From assembly GCA_963576475.1 (NCBI GenBank), contig OY754970.1, forward strand, positions 25,603,091 to 25,667,090: a stretch of 64,000 nucleotides of DNA. Direction: 5' to 3'. The number at the start of each line of letters is the position of its first letter. Position 1 is the first letter of the stretch. Below the pieces are notes generated by a model. It did not search any database. It was not told where the DNA came from and worked only from the letters and a program-made list of their open reading frames with translations. Made by a program: the position numbers and the translations under genes. This stretch comes from Molanna angustata (Eukaryota > Arthropoda > Insecta > Trichoptera > Molannidae). This document shows, one piece after another, positions 16,962 through 30,029 of this stretch.

Positions 16962-17910
16962 AGCAATTAAAATAACCGATTCAGACCACCGTAATACAGA
17001 AATAAATTACCTGAAAAACATTTTACAGTGCAATGGCTTCTCCAAAAAAACAGTTGATAATGCAGTTAAACGCCAATCCAACAAAAGAAAAGAACCCGAT
17101 GAAAATAAAACAGAAAAACCAATAGCAACAGCATTTTTACCGTACATTAAAGGAACTACCGATAAAATAAGCCGCATGCTCAGTAAACATAACATAAGAA
17201 CAATATTCAAAACAGAAAATAAAATCGGTACCCTCTTACGCAGTGTAAAGGACAAAATACCACTAGAATCCCATGGTGTATATGAGATACCATGTGGATC
17301 GTGCGACATGTCTTATGTGGGAAAAAGCAACAGAAAGATATCTGCTAGAGTTGCGGAACACAGGGTTGATATGAACAATAAAAAGATAACATCGTCGCTC
17401 GTCCAACATACACTAGAAGAGGGCCACAGTATAAACTTCAATAATGCGCGAGTAATAGCAAATATCCAAAACGAAACAGCAAGGACTTTTAGAGAGGCAA
17501 TAGAAATTTACAAAAGGATTAACATACTTAACAATAGAGATGATAGTATTAGCCTTCCACCTGCATGGAAAAACATTTTATTTAACAGTAGGTTTCATAA
17601 CAAAAATAAAAATAATAAAATAACAGTTAATAATACATCATGCAAAACAAATATTCAGCCCACTTATTCAAATACAATAGACACGATGCGCGTCACGCGT
17701 AGCAAAGCTTTATTATTGAGACAAACAATGGCCGATAACGGTACATGCAGCACTAGCGGCGCGGGCGGCGGTAATACGCATCTCCTACCGCCACACGATT
17801 GGACTTTGGCTCGTCACGCTTCACTTGGTGCTAGGTTCCCGGCTCGTACGGACGTGCTCGCACTATCACACGAGACGGAAATCTACCAACAAGGCCCTGA
17901 AGATGCCTGA
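16960..17910 (+). pseudogene. 5'-truncated Penelope-like unit (family B, right partner)
   Basis: It starts at [10 protein letters not shown], downstream of the RT catalytic box, and carries the connector and the complete GIY-YIG domain ([17 protein letters not shown]). Its stop TGA is at 17908-17910 and overlaps the ATG of the next unit (17903-17905) in the octamer ATGCCTGA. It could at most give a free-standing GIY-YIG peptide. I see no promoter evidence for that. Confidence 0.8.
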
Positions 17911-17959
17911 TGAGATTCAGGCGAAACGTCGGTTGACGACTGATCCTCTTGAGGATCAG
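17897..17959 (+). ncRNA. hammerhead-like structured RNA motif, family B right inner
   Basis: Seen directly: CTGAAGA (fits the hammerhead core CUGANGA), an extra T, stem GCCTGA with loop TGAGAT and TCAGGC, GAAAC (fits core GAAA plus C), stem CGTC / GACG, then a 9-bp hairpin CTGATCCTC / GAGGATCAG. Penelope-like elements are known to carry hammerhead motifs in their pseudo-LTRs, and this is the expected place. The third required part, a GUH cleavage triplet closing stem III and leading into stem I, was not found in a convincing register. Upstream GGACGT could pair with ACGTC but is followed by G, which is normally not cleavable. Confidence 0.55.
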
Positions 17960-20674
17960 AATCTGACGCGGGTTATCCCCAAAGAAATCTTTACTAACAT
18001 TTCTAACACCCGTGAAAACCTTTCATATAACATTATTAACCTCTATGGGGAGGAATTTTATCGTGAAACGAAAAAGTTTGAAAAGTTAAAGTCTAAACGT
18101 GCTAAGCTCCTTTGTGATCTCGCTTTCTTATGTCGGTGTCGTGATAAAAAAGTTATACCTGTGTGTTTTAAAGTGAATCGACAAGATAAAAGACACTCGG
18201 TGAGTCAAATTTTAATTAAAACTAGCTTCGCCCTCATAAGAAATGAAATAAAACATATTCGATCTAAACTCGATTCTCTTAGTAAAGAAATATTATTTTT
18301 TCACATTAAACTTGCTAATACGTTGCACCCATATTTGTGGAATCAGTTAGATAACCTGATAGAATTTAGAATTGAAAATAATACACAAATTAATACCGAT
18401 CGCCAAATAAACAAGTTCAATCGTCTTCAAAATAAAAACCACGCGCCTCAACAATCATTAGATTCAAATAAACTCATTCATAACCTTACAGACTTACAAT
18501 TAAACCCCGACATGACATCAATCCTATCTAAAGGTTTTAATTTTGGTGTGGTACCTCCCAAAGTACCAAATGAAAACATAATTACTGGAATTGAATCCGC
18601 CATATACAAATTAAATGACAATATAGCCGAAACAATCCGCCAAGAATCGTGCCACATTTTAAGAAAATCACAGCCTCCTAAAAGCAATATAACAAAAAAC
18701 GAATTTCAAGCTCTAAAAGAACTACGCACAAACACAGAAATAGTCATTCTTCCAGCTGATAAGGGAAATGCCACTGTCATAATGAAAAGTGTAGATTATC
18801 AGTCTAAAATGAACGACATCCTTAAAGATTCGGCATATAAACTTCACAACAGCAACCCAATTACATACCTTGAGAAAACAACAAAAGCAAAAATAATATC
18901 ATCTAAACTTGACAAAGATTTAAAGAAATTATTAATACCACGTGAAAAATCATCCCGATTTCCAAAATTGTACGGCTTACCGAAAATTCACAAAAAAGAC
19001 ATACCGCTCAGACCAATAGTCAGTTCAATAGGGTCACCTCTTCAGTCGTTGTCAAAATACCTTGCTAATTACTTACAACCTGATGTAGAAAAAGCAGATT
19101 CTTATGTCAAAAACTCAGAACATTTTGTAAACATAATAGAAAATCAAAAGTTGGATAAAAACGATATTCTTGTCAGCTTCGACATTGTTTCTTTGTTTAC
19201 TAATATACCTATCGATGAAGCACTCGTTACAGTTAAAGAAATCTGTCAACCTTCGGAAGATATATTAAATTTAATACAACATTGCTTAAATAATACTTTT
19301 TTTCTATATGATGGCAAAACATATAAACAGATCAAAGGGGCTCCAATGGGTTCATCACTTTCACCTCCAATAGCAAATTTATTTATGACAAAATTTGAAA
19401 AAGACGCACTAGCTAATTATTTACTAAAACCCAAACTGTGGATCAGATACGTAGATGATACTTTCGTAATTTGGCCTCACGGATTAAACGAACTACATAA
19501 ATTTCTTGGTTATTTAAACGAACTACACAAGGATATAAAATTCACTATGGAAATAGAAAATAATAACGAAATACCTTTCCTTGATGTCCTAGTGCTCAAA
19601 AAAGATAACGGCAGTCTTGGCCACACTGTCTACAGAAAAGCTACGCACACAGACAGGTACCTCCATGCATCCTCAAATCATCACCCGGCACAAATTTCAT
19701 CAGTACCAAACACATTAATATCTAGAGCAATTAAAATAACCGATTCAGACCACCGTAATACAGAAATAAATTACCTGAAAAACATTTTACAGTGCAATGG
19801 CTTCTCCAAAAAAACAGTTGATAATGCAGTTAAACGCCAATCCAACAAAAGAAAAGAACCCGATGAAAATAAAACAGAAAAACCAATAGCAACAGCATTT
19901 TTACCGTACATTAAAGGAACTACCGATAAAATAAGCCGCATGCTCAGTAAACATAACATAAGAACAATATTCAAAACAGAAAATAAAATCGGTACCCTCT
20001 TACGCAGTGTAAAGGACAAAATACCACTAGAATCCCATGGTGTATATGAGATACCATGTGGATCGTGCGACATGTCTTATGTGGGAAAAAGCAACAGAAA
20101 GATATCTGCTAGAGTTGCGGAACACAGGGTTGATATGAACAATAAAAAGATAACATCGTCGCTCGTCCAACATACACTAGAAGAGGGCCACAGTATAAAC
20201 TTCAATAATGCGCGAGTAATAGCAAATATCCAAAACGAAACAGCAAGGACTTTTAGAGAGGCAATAGAAATTTACAAAAGGATTAACATACTTAACAATA
20301 GAGATGATAGTATTAGCCTTCCACCTGCATGGAAAAACATTTTATTTAACAGTAGGTTTCATAACAAAAATAAAAATAATAAAATAACAGTTAATAATAC
20401 ATCATGCAAAACAAATATTCAGCCCACTTATTCAAATACAATAGACACGATGCGCGTCACGCGTAGCAAAGCTTTATTATTGAGACAAACAATGGCCGAT
20501 AACGGTACATGCAGCACTAGCGGCGCGGGCGGCGGTAATACGCATCTCCTACCGCCACACGATTGGACTTTGGCTCGTCACGCTTCACTTGGTGCTAGGT
20601 TCCCGGCTCGTACGGACGTGCTCGCACTATCACACGAGACGGAAATCTACCAACAAGGCCCTGAAGATGCCTGA
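17903..20674 (+). CDS. Penelope-like RT/GIY-YIG polyprotein, full length (family B, right)
   Basis: The frame has 923 codons. ATG at 17903 is chosen because the frame is open further upstream but contains no ATG, and family A has the equivalent [10 protein letters not shown] start. Domains by residue: Lys/Arg-rich N-terminus 1-120; conserved [14 protein letters not shown] about 285-300; RT with YGLPKIHK at 357, [13 protein letters not shown] at 424, [12 protein letters not shown] at 478, [10 protein letters not shown] at 515 and EIPFLDVLV near 555; GIY-YIG from 712 (HGVYEIPCG ... YVGKS ... [11 protein letters not shown]); then a low-complexity tail with MRVTRSK. All catalytic motifs are present and the frame is unbroken, so this is a candidate active copy. 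It reads as essentially the mirror of the left copy. Confidence 0.88.
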   Translation: MPDEIQAKRRLTTDPLEDQNLTRVIPKEIFTNISNTRENLSYNIINLYGEEFYRETKKFEKLKSKRAKLLCDLAFLCRCRDKKVIPVCFKVNRQDKRHSVSQILIKTSFALIRNEIKHIRSKLDSLSKEILFFHIKLANTLHPYLWNQLDNLIEFRIENNTQINTDRQINKFNRLQNKNHAPQQSLDSNKLIHNLTDLQLNPDMTSILSKGFNFGVVPPKVPNENIITGIESAIYKLNDNIAETIRQESCHILRKSQPPKSNITKNEFQALKELRTNTEIVILPADKGNATVIMKSVDYQSKMNDILKDSAYKLHNSNPITYLEKTTKAKIISSKLDKDLKKLLIPREKSSRFPKLYGLPKIHKKDIPLRPIVSSIGSPLQSLSKYLANYLQPDVEKADSYVKNSEHFVNIIENQKLDKNDILVSFDIVSLFTNIPIDEALVTVKEICQPSEDILNLIQHCLNNTFFLYDGKTYKQIKGAPMGSSLSPPIANLFMTKFEKDALANYLLKPKLWIRYVDDTFVIWPHGLNELHKFLGYLNELHKDIKFTMEIENNNEIPFLDVLVLKKDNGSLGHTVYRKATHTDRYLHASSNHHPAQISSVPNTLISRAIKITDSDHRNTEINYLKNILQCNGFSKKTVDNAVKRQSNKRKEPDENKTEKPIATAFLPYIKGTTDKISRMLSKHNIRTIFKTENKIGTLLRSVKDKIPLESHGVYEIPCGSCDMSYVGKSNRKISARVAEHRVDMNNKKITSSLVQHTLEEGHSINFNNARVIANIQNETARTFREAIEIYKRINILNNRDDSISLPPAWKNILFNSRFHNKNKNNKITVNNTSCKTNIQPTYSNTIDTMRVTRSKALLLRQTMADNGTCSTSGAGGGNTHLLPPHDWTLARHASLGARFPARTDVLALSHETEIYQQGPEDA

Positions 20675-20723
20675 TGAGATTCAGGCGAAACGTCGGTTGA
20701 CGACTGATCCTCTTGAGGATCAG
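20661..20723 (+). ncRNA. hammerhead-like structured RNA motif, family B right outer
   Basis: Copy at the outer 3' end of the right full-length unit, 2764 bp from the inner copy and identical over the module. The element ends 39 bp further on, at 20762. Confidence 0.5.
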
Positions 20724-20759
20724 AATCTGACGCGGGTTATCCCCAAAGAAATCTTTACT

Positions 20760-23300
<2,541 letters not shown>

Positions 23301-23308
23301 TCTTTGGG

Positions 23309-23930
23309 TTGAAAAAATTTGATCGCATATCACCTTACCGCAATCTTCTTTGTTGGCCCAGGATACGCCAGCGGCGCAATATACACATTTTGTCACTATT
23401 GTACAATATTCTCTCGAACCCAAACCTGCCACAGTACCTCAAAAGCAAATTCACTTATTTATCCAATCATGGACTTCCACTCCGATCTGCTGAACGTACA
23501 ACACTATCCATACCTATCCATAATACAGAATTTCTCAGCTCTTTCTTCGAAGTACAATCAGCAAGATTATGGAATAGCCTTAGTCCGGATATTGCGTCGT
23601 CTAACTCACTTAGTATTTTCAAGAAAAAACTAAAGAAGGAATATTTATCCTTGAACACCTGATCCCGATTTCCTCTCCTGTCCTTACCATATCCCTTTTC
23701 TTGCTATGAATTATATTTTTTTTTTGTTTTAATAGTATTTAAGTGTTATACGTATTTTCTTTGATTTCTTTTACTCTTTTTTATTTGCTGTTGTACATAC
23801 ACAATGTTGTCATACTCTGTAATCTGGTTTGTTGGAAGAAATTGCCTAATGGCAATAAGCCCGCCAGTGTACATTATATTTGTTTATATTATGTACAAGA
23901 AGATGTATAAATAAATAAATAATTTATGCT
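23309..23930 (+). pseudogene. 5'-truncated LINE: RT C-terminus plus 3' tail
   Basis: About 117 residues are open to the stop at 23660-23662. The stretch SARLWNSLSPDIASS followed by LSIFKKKLKKEYL is the usual C-terminal end of Jockey/CR1-like insect reverse transcriptases (...R.WN.LP..I..S.S...FK..L...L). The 3' tail at 23815-23930 has the AATAAGCCCGCC word and ends in AAATAAATAAAT. No ATG belonging to the element is present and the RT catalytic core is missing, which fits ordinary 5' truncation. Confidence 0.7.
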
Positions 23931-24039
23931 TTTTAAATAATAATTAATAAATAAATAATCGTTCCATTAATAATGAATCCAAAAAATCTTTGCTTAATTA
24001 TTCAGCTAAGTTAATATTTACATATATACATACATACCA

Positions 24040-24435
24040 TCACGCCATATCCCTTACGGGGTAAGCAGAGAGAACCGAGCGCCATACTCCTCTATTTTTG
24101 CATACATTCCTAGCTTCCTTTACATCCATGCATCGTCTCATACATGCTCGTCGATTATTCAAGCTTCTTATATTTCCTTCTTTCAAAATATCATTCACAT
24201 GGTCATGCCATCCCTTTCTGGGGCGGCCCCTTCTATTCACTCCATCTCTTACACCCATGTATATTTTTTGGTCAGTCGTTCATCATTCATTCTTTCAATA
24301 TGTCCAAACCACCTCAAGGAATTCACTTTCATTTTATTTATAATACTCTTCTTCATCTTGCATTCCCTCCTTATGTCCTCATTTTTTATTCTATCATATA
24401 TCGTTCTATTACATTCTCTTCTTAGTGATCTCAGT
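24040..24435 (-). pseudogene. 5'-truncated LINE (RTE-like) C-terminus
   Basis: Minus strand from 24435: RRECNRTIYDRIKNEDIRREC, then SLRWFGHIERMNDERLTKK, a stop/frameshift near 24258, then NRRGRPRKGWHDHVNDILKEGNIR and DVKEARNVCKNRGVWRSVLSAYP. The words WFGH.ERM and GRPRK.W are the standard tail of RTE-like LINE polyproteins. It shares its last 40 residues with 1383-1560. Broken by a frameshift. Confidence 0.65.
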
Positions 24436-24566
24436 TAATATTTAAATGTAAAAAAAAATCTTTGAGGTAAAAAAATTAATTTAAAGATGAACCGAGGTCT
24501 TATATAAACTGTGTGGAATTTTTCTGTTTTTAAAAAAGCGTCATTATCTATTGAAAGTTTCATTAA

Positions 24567-24745
24567 GTGCCTTTTCACACGACCCGGTTGTCTGGTAGCC
24601 GGCGCCGGGTAAGTGCCGGGTAACTGGCAGCGAAGTGTATGGGCACGCATGGTAGCTTTCACACGCACCGGCATGCATGCCCATAGAATTACCCGGAGCT
24701 TACCCGGCGCCGGCTACCAGACAACCGGGTCGTGTGAAAAGGCAC
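24567..24745. mobile_element. MITE, PIF/Harbinger-like (3-bp TAA duplication)
   Basis: A 179-bp element with 47-bp inverted arms (24567-24613 and 24699-24745) beginning GTGCCTTTTCACACGAC. It is flanked by TAA at 24564-24566 and 24746-24748. Three-base TWA duplications and GC-rich termini suit PIF/Harbinger MITEs. The centre contains further inverted words (CCGGGTAA / TTACCCGG, GCATGCATGC). It has no coding capacity. The interior is far more GC-rich than its surroundings. Confidence 0.7.
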
Positions 24746-24900
24746 TAACTATTGAAAGCTTCGGAGTAACTCGGCAAATGTTATTCGGTGTCAAAAGACT
24801 TCGTCCCACACGAAAACGGTCTCGTTTATAATAAATGCATAAATAATAAATAAACAAAAAATGTTTACCATAGATTGTTTACTTTCATACTGCTAATTTC

Positions 24901-25199
24901 CATAGATTTTTATTATAATATACTAGATGTCGTAGTTAGCAAATTTAGTTTTGGTTGGCAGACAACATCGTTTTTCTATAGAGAATGACGACTAGCGTGA
25001 ATTGTTTTCGGATTCAATTGTCAAGATTTTTTTAAGATTTTTCAAGGTTTTTTTTATTAAGATGTAGAAAACAGTTATCTATGTTGAAATGTAAGGAAAA
25101 CTGCAATATGCTGCCAACCAAAACTACAAATGCGCGTTATTCCATGATTCACTTTTTGCACGGAGTATTACATCTAGTATGTTATAATAAAAATCTATG
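24901..25199. mobile_element. MITE with 8-bp duplication (hAT-like)
   Basis: A 299-bp element starting CATAGATTTTTATTATAA and ending with the inverse. Inner inverted words TAGTTTTGGTTGGCAG lie near both ends. The direct repeat CTAATTTC is at 24893-24900 and 25200-25207. An 8-bp duplication suggests hAT-type mobilisation, although the ends do not look like classical hAT termini. Non-coding. Confidence 0.7.
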
Positions 25200-25207
25200 C
25201 TAATTTC

Positions 25208-25454
25208 AAACACGTAATGAAAAATGTAGTAGTTTTATATAAATTCAAATACAGAGCGTGCTAAAAAAACAGAAAATCTACTGTGAAACAGTATAAAAAA
25301 TGGTACTGAAACAATTACACTTTGCAATACTTACGTGAAATGAAAAAAAAATCTTGATGAACCCTTGAACCCGTGATCAGGTCAAATGACTTTTCAAATT
25401 TTGACTTCTGAACAATCACTAGTACAAATAAATATTTTTATTTTATTTATTTTA
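25208..25454. other. spacer
   Basis: Nothing recognised. Confidence 0.4.
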
Positions 25455-25640
25455 TTTTATATTACTTCTCGCGAAACTAACAGTTTCTATGTCGAAACAA
25501 GTTGTCACATTCCCAAGACTTACGATATTAATCGTCTCACAGATCCAGACTGAAAACACAATTAAAAAATGTATCTCTACCGGGAATCGAACCCGGGACC
25601 TTTGGATCAGCAGGCAGATACCTAACCAACTAAGCAACGA
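25455..25640 (-). repeat. tRNA-derived SINE
   Basis: On the minus strand the head has an A-box-like TTGCTTAGTTGGTTAGG and a B-box GGTTCGATTCCCGG spaced as in a tRNA, followed by a non-tRNA body ending near CGCGAAGT. The acceptor stem does not close and no CCA-type end follows, so this is a SINE and not a functional tRNA. Confidence 0.6.
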
Positions 25641-26159
25641 ATATGTTAAAATTGTGGTTTATTCTTCTTACAGTAATACCCAAAATTTAAAACACTACAA
25701 ATACTGTAAGAAATTGTAGGTTTGTACGTACATATTTCTTGAAAAAGCCGAGATGAATTTACTTACATACCGCAAATTGTTTTATATAATGGGTGTTACG
25801 GGCAAAAAAGTAATAAGATGGCAGATATTTCAAGGAATTTACCAAATAGGTAGACACTTCGAAATAAGGCAAACTAAATTGTTTGTAAAAAGAGCTCATC
25901 AATCTTCCAACGTTGTTTGTAATGAAAACCTGAAGCATAGGGTATGCGTGTGAAATTTACCAACACATGGATAACATATTGGAATACTTCAATCAGTCTC
26001 CATTTTACAAATTACATTTTTTACGGTGTATCGACCATCTATATATGTAAAAACAAATGGTGGATCGAATAAAAATGGTCCAGGGATGATTTTTTAAACA
26101 AGTTTAAAAGGTTAAACCTAACAAACATACAGTCATACAAACAAATATTACAACAAATT

Positions 26160-26600
26160 CAATTTTAACAATATATCATATGGAAAACACCATTATGGAA
26201 AAACTACGCTTAGCTCAACGATGTATAATAAAAATAATACTCAGAAAACCCCTTGACTACCCCACTAAAGATTTATACAGTGAATTTAAAGTTTTTGATC
26301 CGAAACAAATCTTTTTACATTATGTACTAACAAATTTTCATAAAAATAAATTAGTTGACCCGAAAACACAACAATCTATAGCTACACGAGCCAGCACCGC
26401 TGCAAACTATGCAATTCCACACATGAGAACTACTTTTGGTCAAAGAAATTTTATTTCATTGCCCCCAGAATTTATAACATGTTGCCTACATCATTAAAAG
26501 AAACAGTATCGCTGAAATCATTTAAAAGAAAATGTTCCGAATACATCATGAACTACGGGAGAACTAAAATACATCAAATGTTCGACATCGTAGTGTAAAA
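26160..26600 (+). pseudogene. 5'-truncated LINE: RT C-terminal domain, frameshifted
   Basis: Open from about 26180: KLRLAQRCIIKIILRKPLDY, then DLYSEFKVFDPKQIF and LTNFHKNKL, the post-RT region found in Jockey/CR1-like LINEs. Near 26460 the frame shifts. The other frame continues PRIYNMLPTSLKETVSLKSF then KRKCSEYI to a stop near 26598. It is inactive. Confidence 0.65.
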
Positions 26601-28029
26601 GGACATAATTTATATAATTGTTATTTTTTTTTTTTTTCTTTATTTACTTTTTACAAAGAATCCTAATTGTTTTATAAATTTTGTGCTGTCTTGATTTGAT
26701 TTGAGGCGCGACTGAATAAAGATATGACTGACGGATCATATCTATGCTCTGTCAGTTCAGTATTCCCAAGAAATACTATTTCAGTTTATTTTGTGCAATT
26801 AACAAATAAAATTACAAGATACCTACTTTTACAATACTATGTATAATATGCATATCATGATGACTCAAATTCCATTTTTTCTATATGTGTTATAGTTAAG
26901 TTTATATTGTTTTGATTCTTTTTAAATAGTTAAGTTTATATTGTTTAGATTCGTTTAAAAAAAATGCAAATAGTTACTCCTGTGAAATGTAATAATATGT
27001 ACACTGCTAGCCCTAGAACAGGTATACCTAGTTGGGCTGCAGTTATCTATTTTAATGAAGATTATTTAAATGATGTGACAAATAAATAAATAAAATAAAA
27101 TAAATAAATATACCAATTTTGTTTTCGGATATTACATTATCTTTTTAAGCTGCACAGTGTAAAACAATTGCTATTTAAAATTTAGTAGGTACTTAAAATT
27201 CAGAAGAAAAAAGGACAAAAAAAGGGAAAGGAAAGAAAATGTAAAACAAAGAAACGAAGGAAAGAAGGAAGGAATATGTAAAACACTTTTTACAATAATC
27301 TTATGTATCTCCGTATTGATTTTAATTTTATTTATTTGAATACAATAAAACGCATAAACATATAAATTAATCAACAACCCCCCATTAGACAAAACCTGTT
27401 TGGAGGCTGCTGCTAGATATACATTATTTTTCAAAATGTATATCTCTGTAATGAATAAGTATTTAAAAATGGGTTCAATTCTGAAAACGCACTAAAGTTA
27501 TAATGAAATGTCAAATTTATGTTTTCATTTAATATATTTTTTTCTATTCTGAAGATTGAATAAAATAAAGGAAATTAAAATGTCAAAATTACATCACACC
27601 AAATTACATTATAAAATGGTTATTGTTTGAAGTGACAGTTCCTGGTGAACAAATTTTTGATTTTTAATGATTTAAAAATTTTCACGTAACTTTTGATTTG
27701 TCTCCGGAATTGAACCCAATATCTACATATATGTAGGTACGAAAAAATATTTTCTTTGTTTCTTCTTCATTCATTTTTTTTGCAATCATTTTCAAGCATT
27801 TGCATTCTTCATTTTAAACATACAATATATATAATCGACAAACACTTCAATCGTTATAGGTTGAACATTATAGGTTGTATGTAGTTATCTGATTTTTTAG
27901 TTTTTCTTGTGAAAAAATCTGTCTAATATTTATTGAAATATCTTTTTCCTCTCATATCGCATCAGGACCCCTCGATGTTAATTGTCACTTGAATCAAATA
28001 AAAAAGCTCCTCCATTTCTTAAACCAATC
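26601..28029. other. AT-rich spacer
   Basis: No gene recognised. There is a GAAAGGAAAG-type purine run at 27200-27275 and a direct repeat of GTTAAGTTTATATTGTTT near 26893 and 26928. Confidence 0.4.
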
Positions 28030-28160
28030 CACTCTTGAATGTTTCGGAGCCATGTAAGTCGTCTTTTTCTGACTCATGTGCTTCCCTCAATCTTTTCCTT
28101 GATTACAATCGGTAGGATCTCGTTCGTCCTTCCTCTTAGAACGTGGCCAAAGTATGATAT
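28030..28160 (-). pseudogene. LINE RT C-terminal relic
   Basis: The minus strand reads SYFGHVLRGRTNEILPIVI then KEKIEG, matching the YLGHV.R......L..I..GKIEG region of RTE-like LINEs. That region lies just upstream of the segment preserved at 200-516. Broken after EGST. Confidence 0.5.
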
Positions 28161-28784
28161 ACCTTCAATCGATTCATATGTTTTGATTGAATAAAATTTA
28201 ATCCCCATTATATTATAAATTTTTCGGTTTTCCTTTCTATTTTATGTTTAAATTATCGCAGCATCCCCCAAGTGAATGGTTCATTTTCCTATCTTCTTTT
28301 GTCTCCCGATTTTCCTACCCACTTATTCATTACAGAATGCCAAACGGAAAATTGGGTCGTTATTTTTGTATTTTGAAACTTAGCACCTATAAAATTTGTG
28401 CACTTTTTCTTTTAAACATACACGCATTACACTTTTTTTAGTAAATAAATAAATAAATGTATGTTTATGCATGTATACATGTATTTAAATGTTGCATGTT
28501 TAAGTACCTACCTATATAGATATTTATAAAAAATACATGTTATAAGTACATGAACTACTATGCATATGTAAGTGATAAAACATATAAATGGGAACATTTT
28601 GTTTTGCCGAATCTGGAACATTGTCTGCGATGTTTTATGATGACCAGTGCTATGTTGCCGTGTACCGACATTAAATATCTGATTGCAAAATAGCATTTCA
28701 TTTTTGCAATCAATAACTCTTACTGCAAATACTTAGCACGTTTTAAGCGATGGTTGTTTTTACATAAATTAATATTCAGTACTA
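28161..28784. other. spacer
   Basis: AT-rich. Nothing recognised apart from short ATGTATGT runs near 28455. Confidence 0.4.
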
Positions 28785-28935
28785 ACTATGTATGTGACAG
28801 ACGCCTATCATCGGAGCATTGGAGACCTTATGTGTTTGTATCATGACGTGTTAACTTGTGTGTGTATAGAGTGTATACATACATATTTCAATGTTCTGTT
28901 TGTGTCTTAAATAAATAAATAAAAAAATAAAATAA
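28785..28935 (+). repeat. dispersed retroelement 3' tail, copy 2
   Basis: It matches the minus-strand copy at 4040-4195 through TGACAGACGCCTATCAT, GGAGACCTTATGTGTTTG and CAATGTTCTGTTTG, and ends in AAATAAATAAAT. Confidence 0.6.
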
Positions 28936-29613
28936 ATTAACCACATTTTAATTAAAAAAATATTTATACTGAAGTAAATAAAACTGTTATATTTTATTTT
29001 TAAAACACGTTAATTTATTGGTTGTATAATTTGCACCATGATTATATTTGTTCCTGATTCGGTTACCGACAGTGGAGAAATTTATTTTTAATTATTCATT
29101 CATTCATTCATACCATAACGGCATATCCCACAATGTGGGGTAACCAGCGAAAGGTGTGCGGGTGTGCATAGCCTTATAAAAGGGAGAACAGCACATCTAT
29201 GTATACCCACACACCAGTCTCGTTTCACCAAAAAAGGCACTACATTCAGAATGGGTGGTGAACCTCATTGCTGAACTATGTAAGATGTTATTGTTGCCTG
29301 TTGTATTATCGATTACCCGGCTCTTACGGGACACTCGAAAACAATGATTTAAAAGAATGGAAGCACTATTCTAAGCCGGTGCCTCACGGCATCTAAGCCG
29401 ATGCCATAATACCTGTCACAACATAGCACTGGTCATCATTTTTAATTATTTCTCAAGCAAATTTTGCTTCTTTAGAATGGAAATAACTAGAAAAGAAAAA
29501 CAACACTCGGCCATTAACACAGGGTATTAGGAAGAGTTAAATAAATAAAATTAAAACAATGTGCTTAAAAAAATGGTATTTAATTTGTTTACTTAACTAA
29601 TAAACCACAAAAT
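28936..29613. other. spacer with a minor dispersed repeat
   Basis: No gene seen. 29095-29265 contains (ATTC)n followed by a moderately GC-rich piece with GTGTGCGGGTGTGCATAG and CACACACC. It reads like a dispersed repeat, but no second copy was found here. Confidence 0.35.
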
Positions 29614-29960
29614 TCATAGTTCGTTTAGACTTGATGATTTTGAATACACATGTTTGCCTATAAAATTATATTCACAGTATTTTTTCTTAGTTTTGACATC
29701 TCTCTTAGAGGATATTAGCGACCTAACTTTAGCCAGTTTCACAAATTGGCTCGCTTGACCCAATCTGTGTGACCTGAGATATTCTCTCTGAAGAGACCAA
29801 CGGGTTGGCACACATTCGAGTTTCGAGTTGCTCTATAGTAGGTTTAGTTATACTGTAGTTAAGGGTCGACCCATTTAATTCTACGACACAAGGTCAGGAG
29901 TCCCATTGAGCTGGAGAATGGAGTTTAATCTCTGGTCGTTTTTTGTATGGATTATTCTGC
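29614..29960 (-). other. possible terminal exon or 3' end of a host gene
   Basis: On the minus strand a good splice-acceptor-like sequence, TTCTATTTTTGCAG, ends at about 29948. The following sequence opens NNPYKKRPEIKLHSPAQWDS then stop; a second frame gives IIHTKNDQRLN to a later stop. A further 65-codon open stretch (29614-29811) is rich in Lys/Arg and less AT-biased than its surroundings. I do not recognise any of these peptides. It could equally be a decayed element. Weak evidence only. Confidence 0.2.
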
Positions 29961-30029
29961 AAAAATAGAACGTTACGTTTCAAGTATAGTAAGTAATATA
30001 ACGTAAGAATAGGTAGTTATTGTTATAAG

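Noticed and set aside
17825..17903. Start of the Penelope-like protein at 17825 giving 949 residues
   Set aside because: That start is TTG. The first ATG is at 17903, and the homologous family A unit also starts at the matching ATG.
17897..17959. A complete, canonical self-cleaving hammerhead ribozyme
   Set aside because: The CUGANGA and GAAA halves are present, but I could not place a valid GUH cleavage site with a paired stem I, so I call it only hammerhead-like.
25572..25640. Functional tRNA on the minus strand
   Set aside because: A and B boxes are present but there is no closed acceptor stem, and a SINE body is attached.
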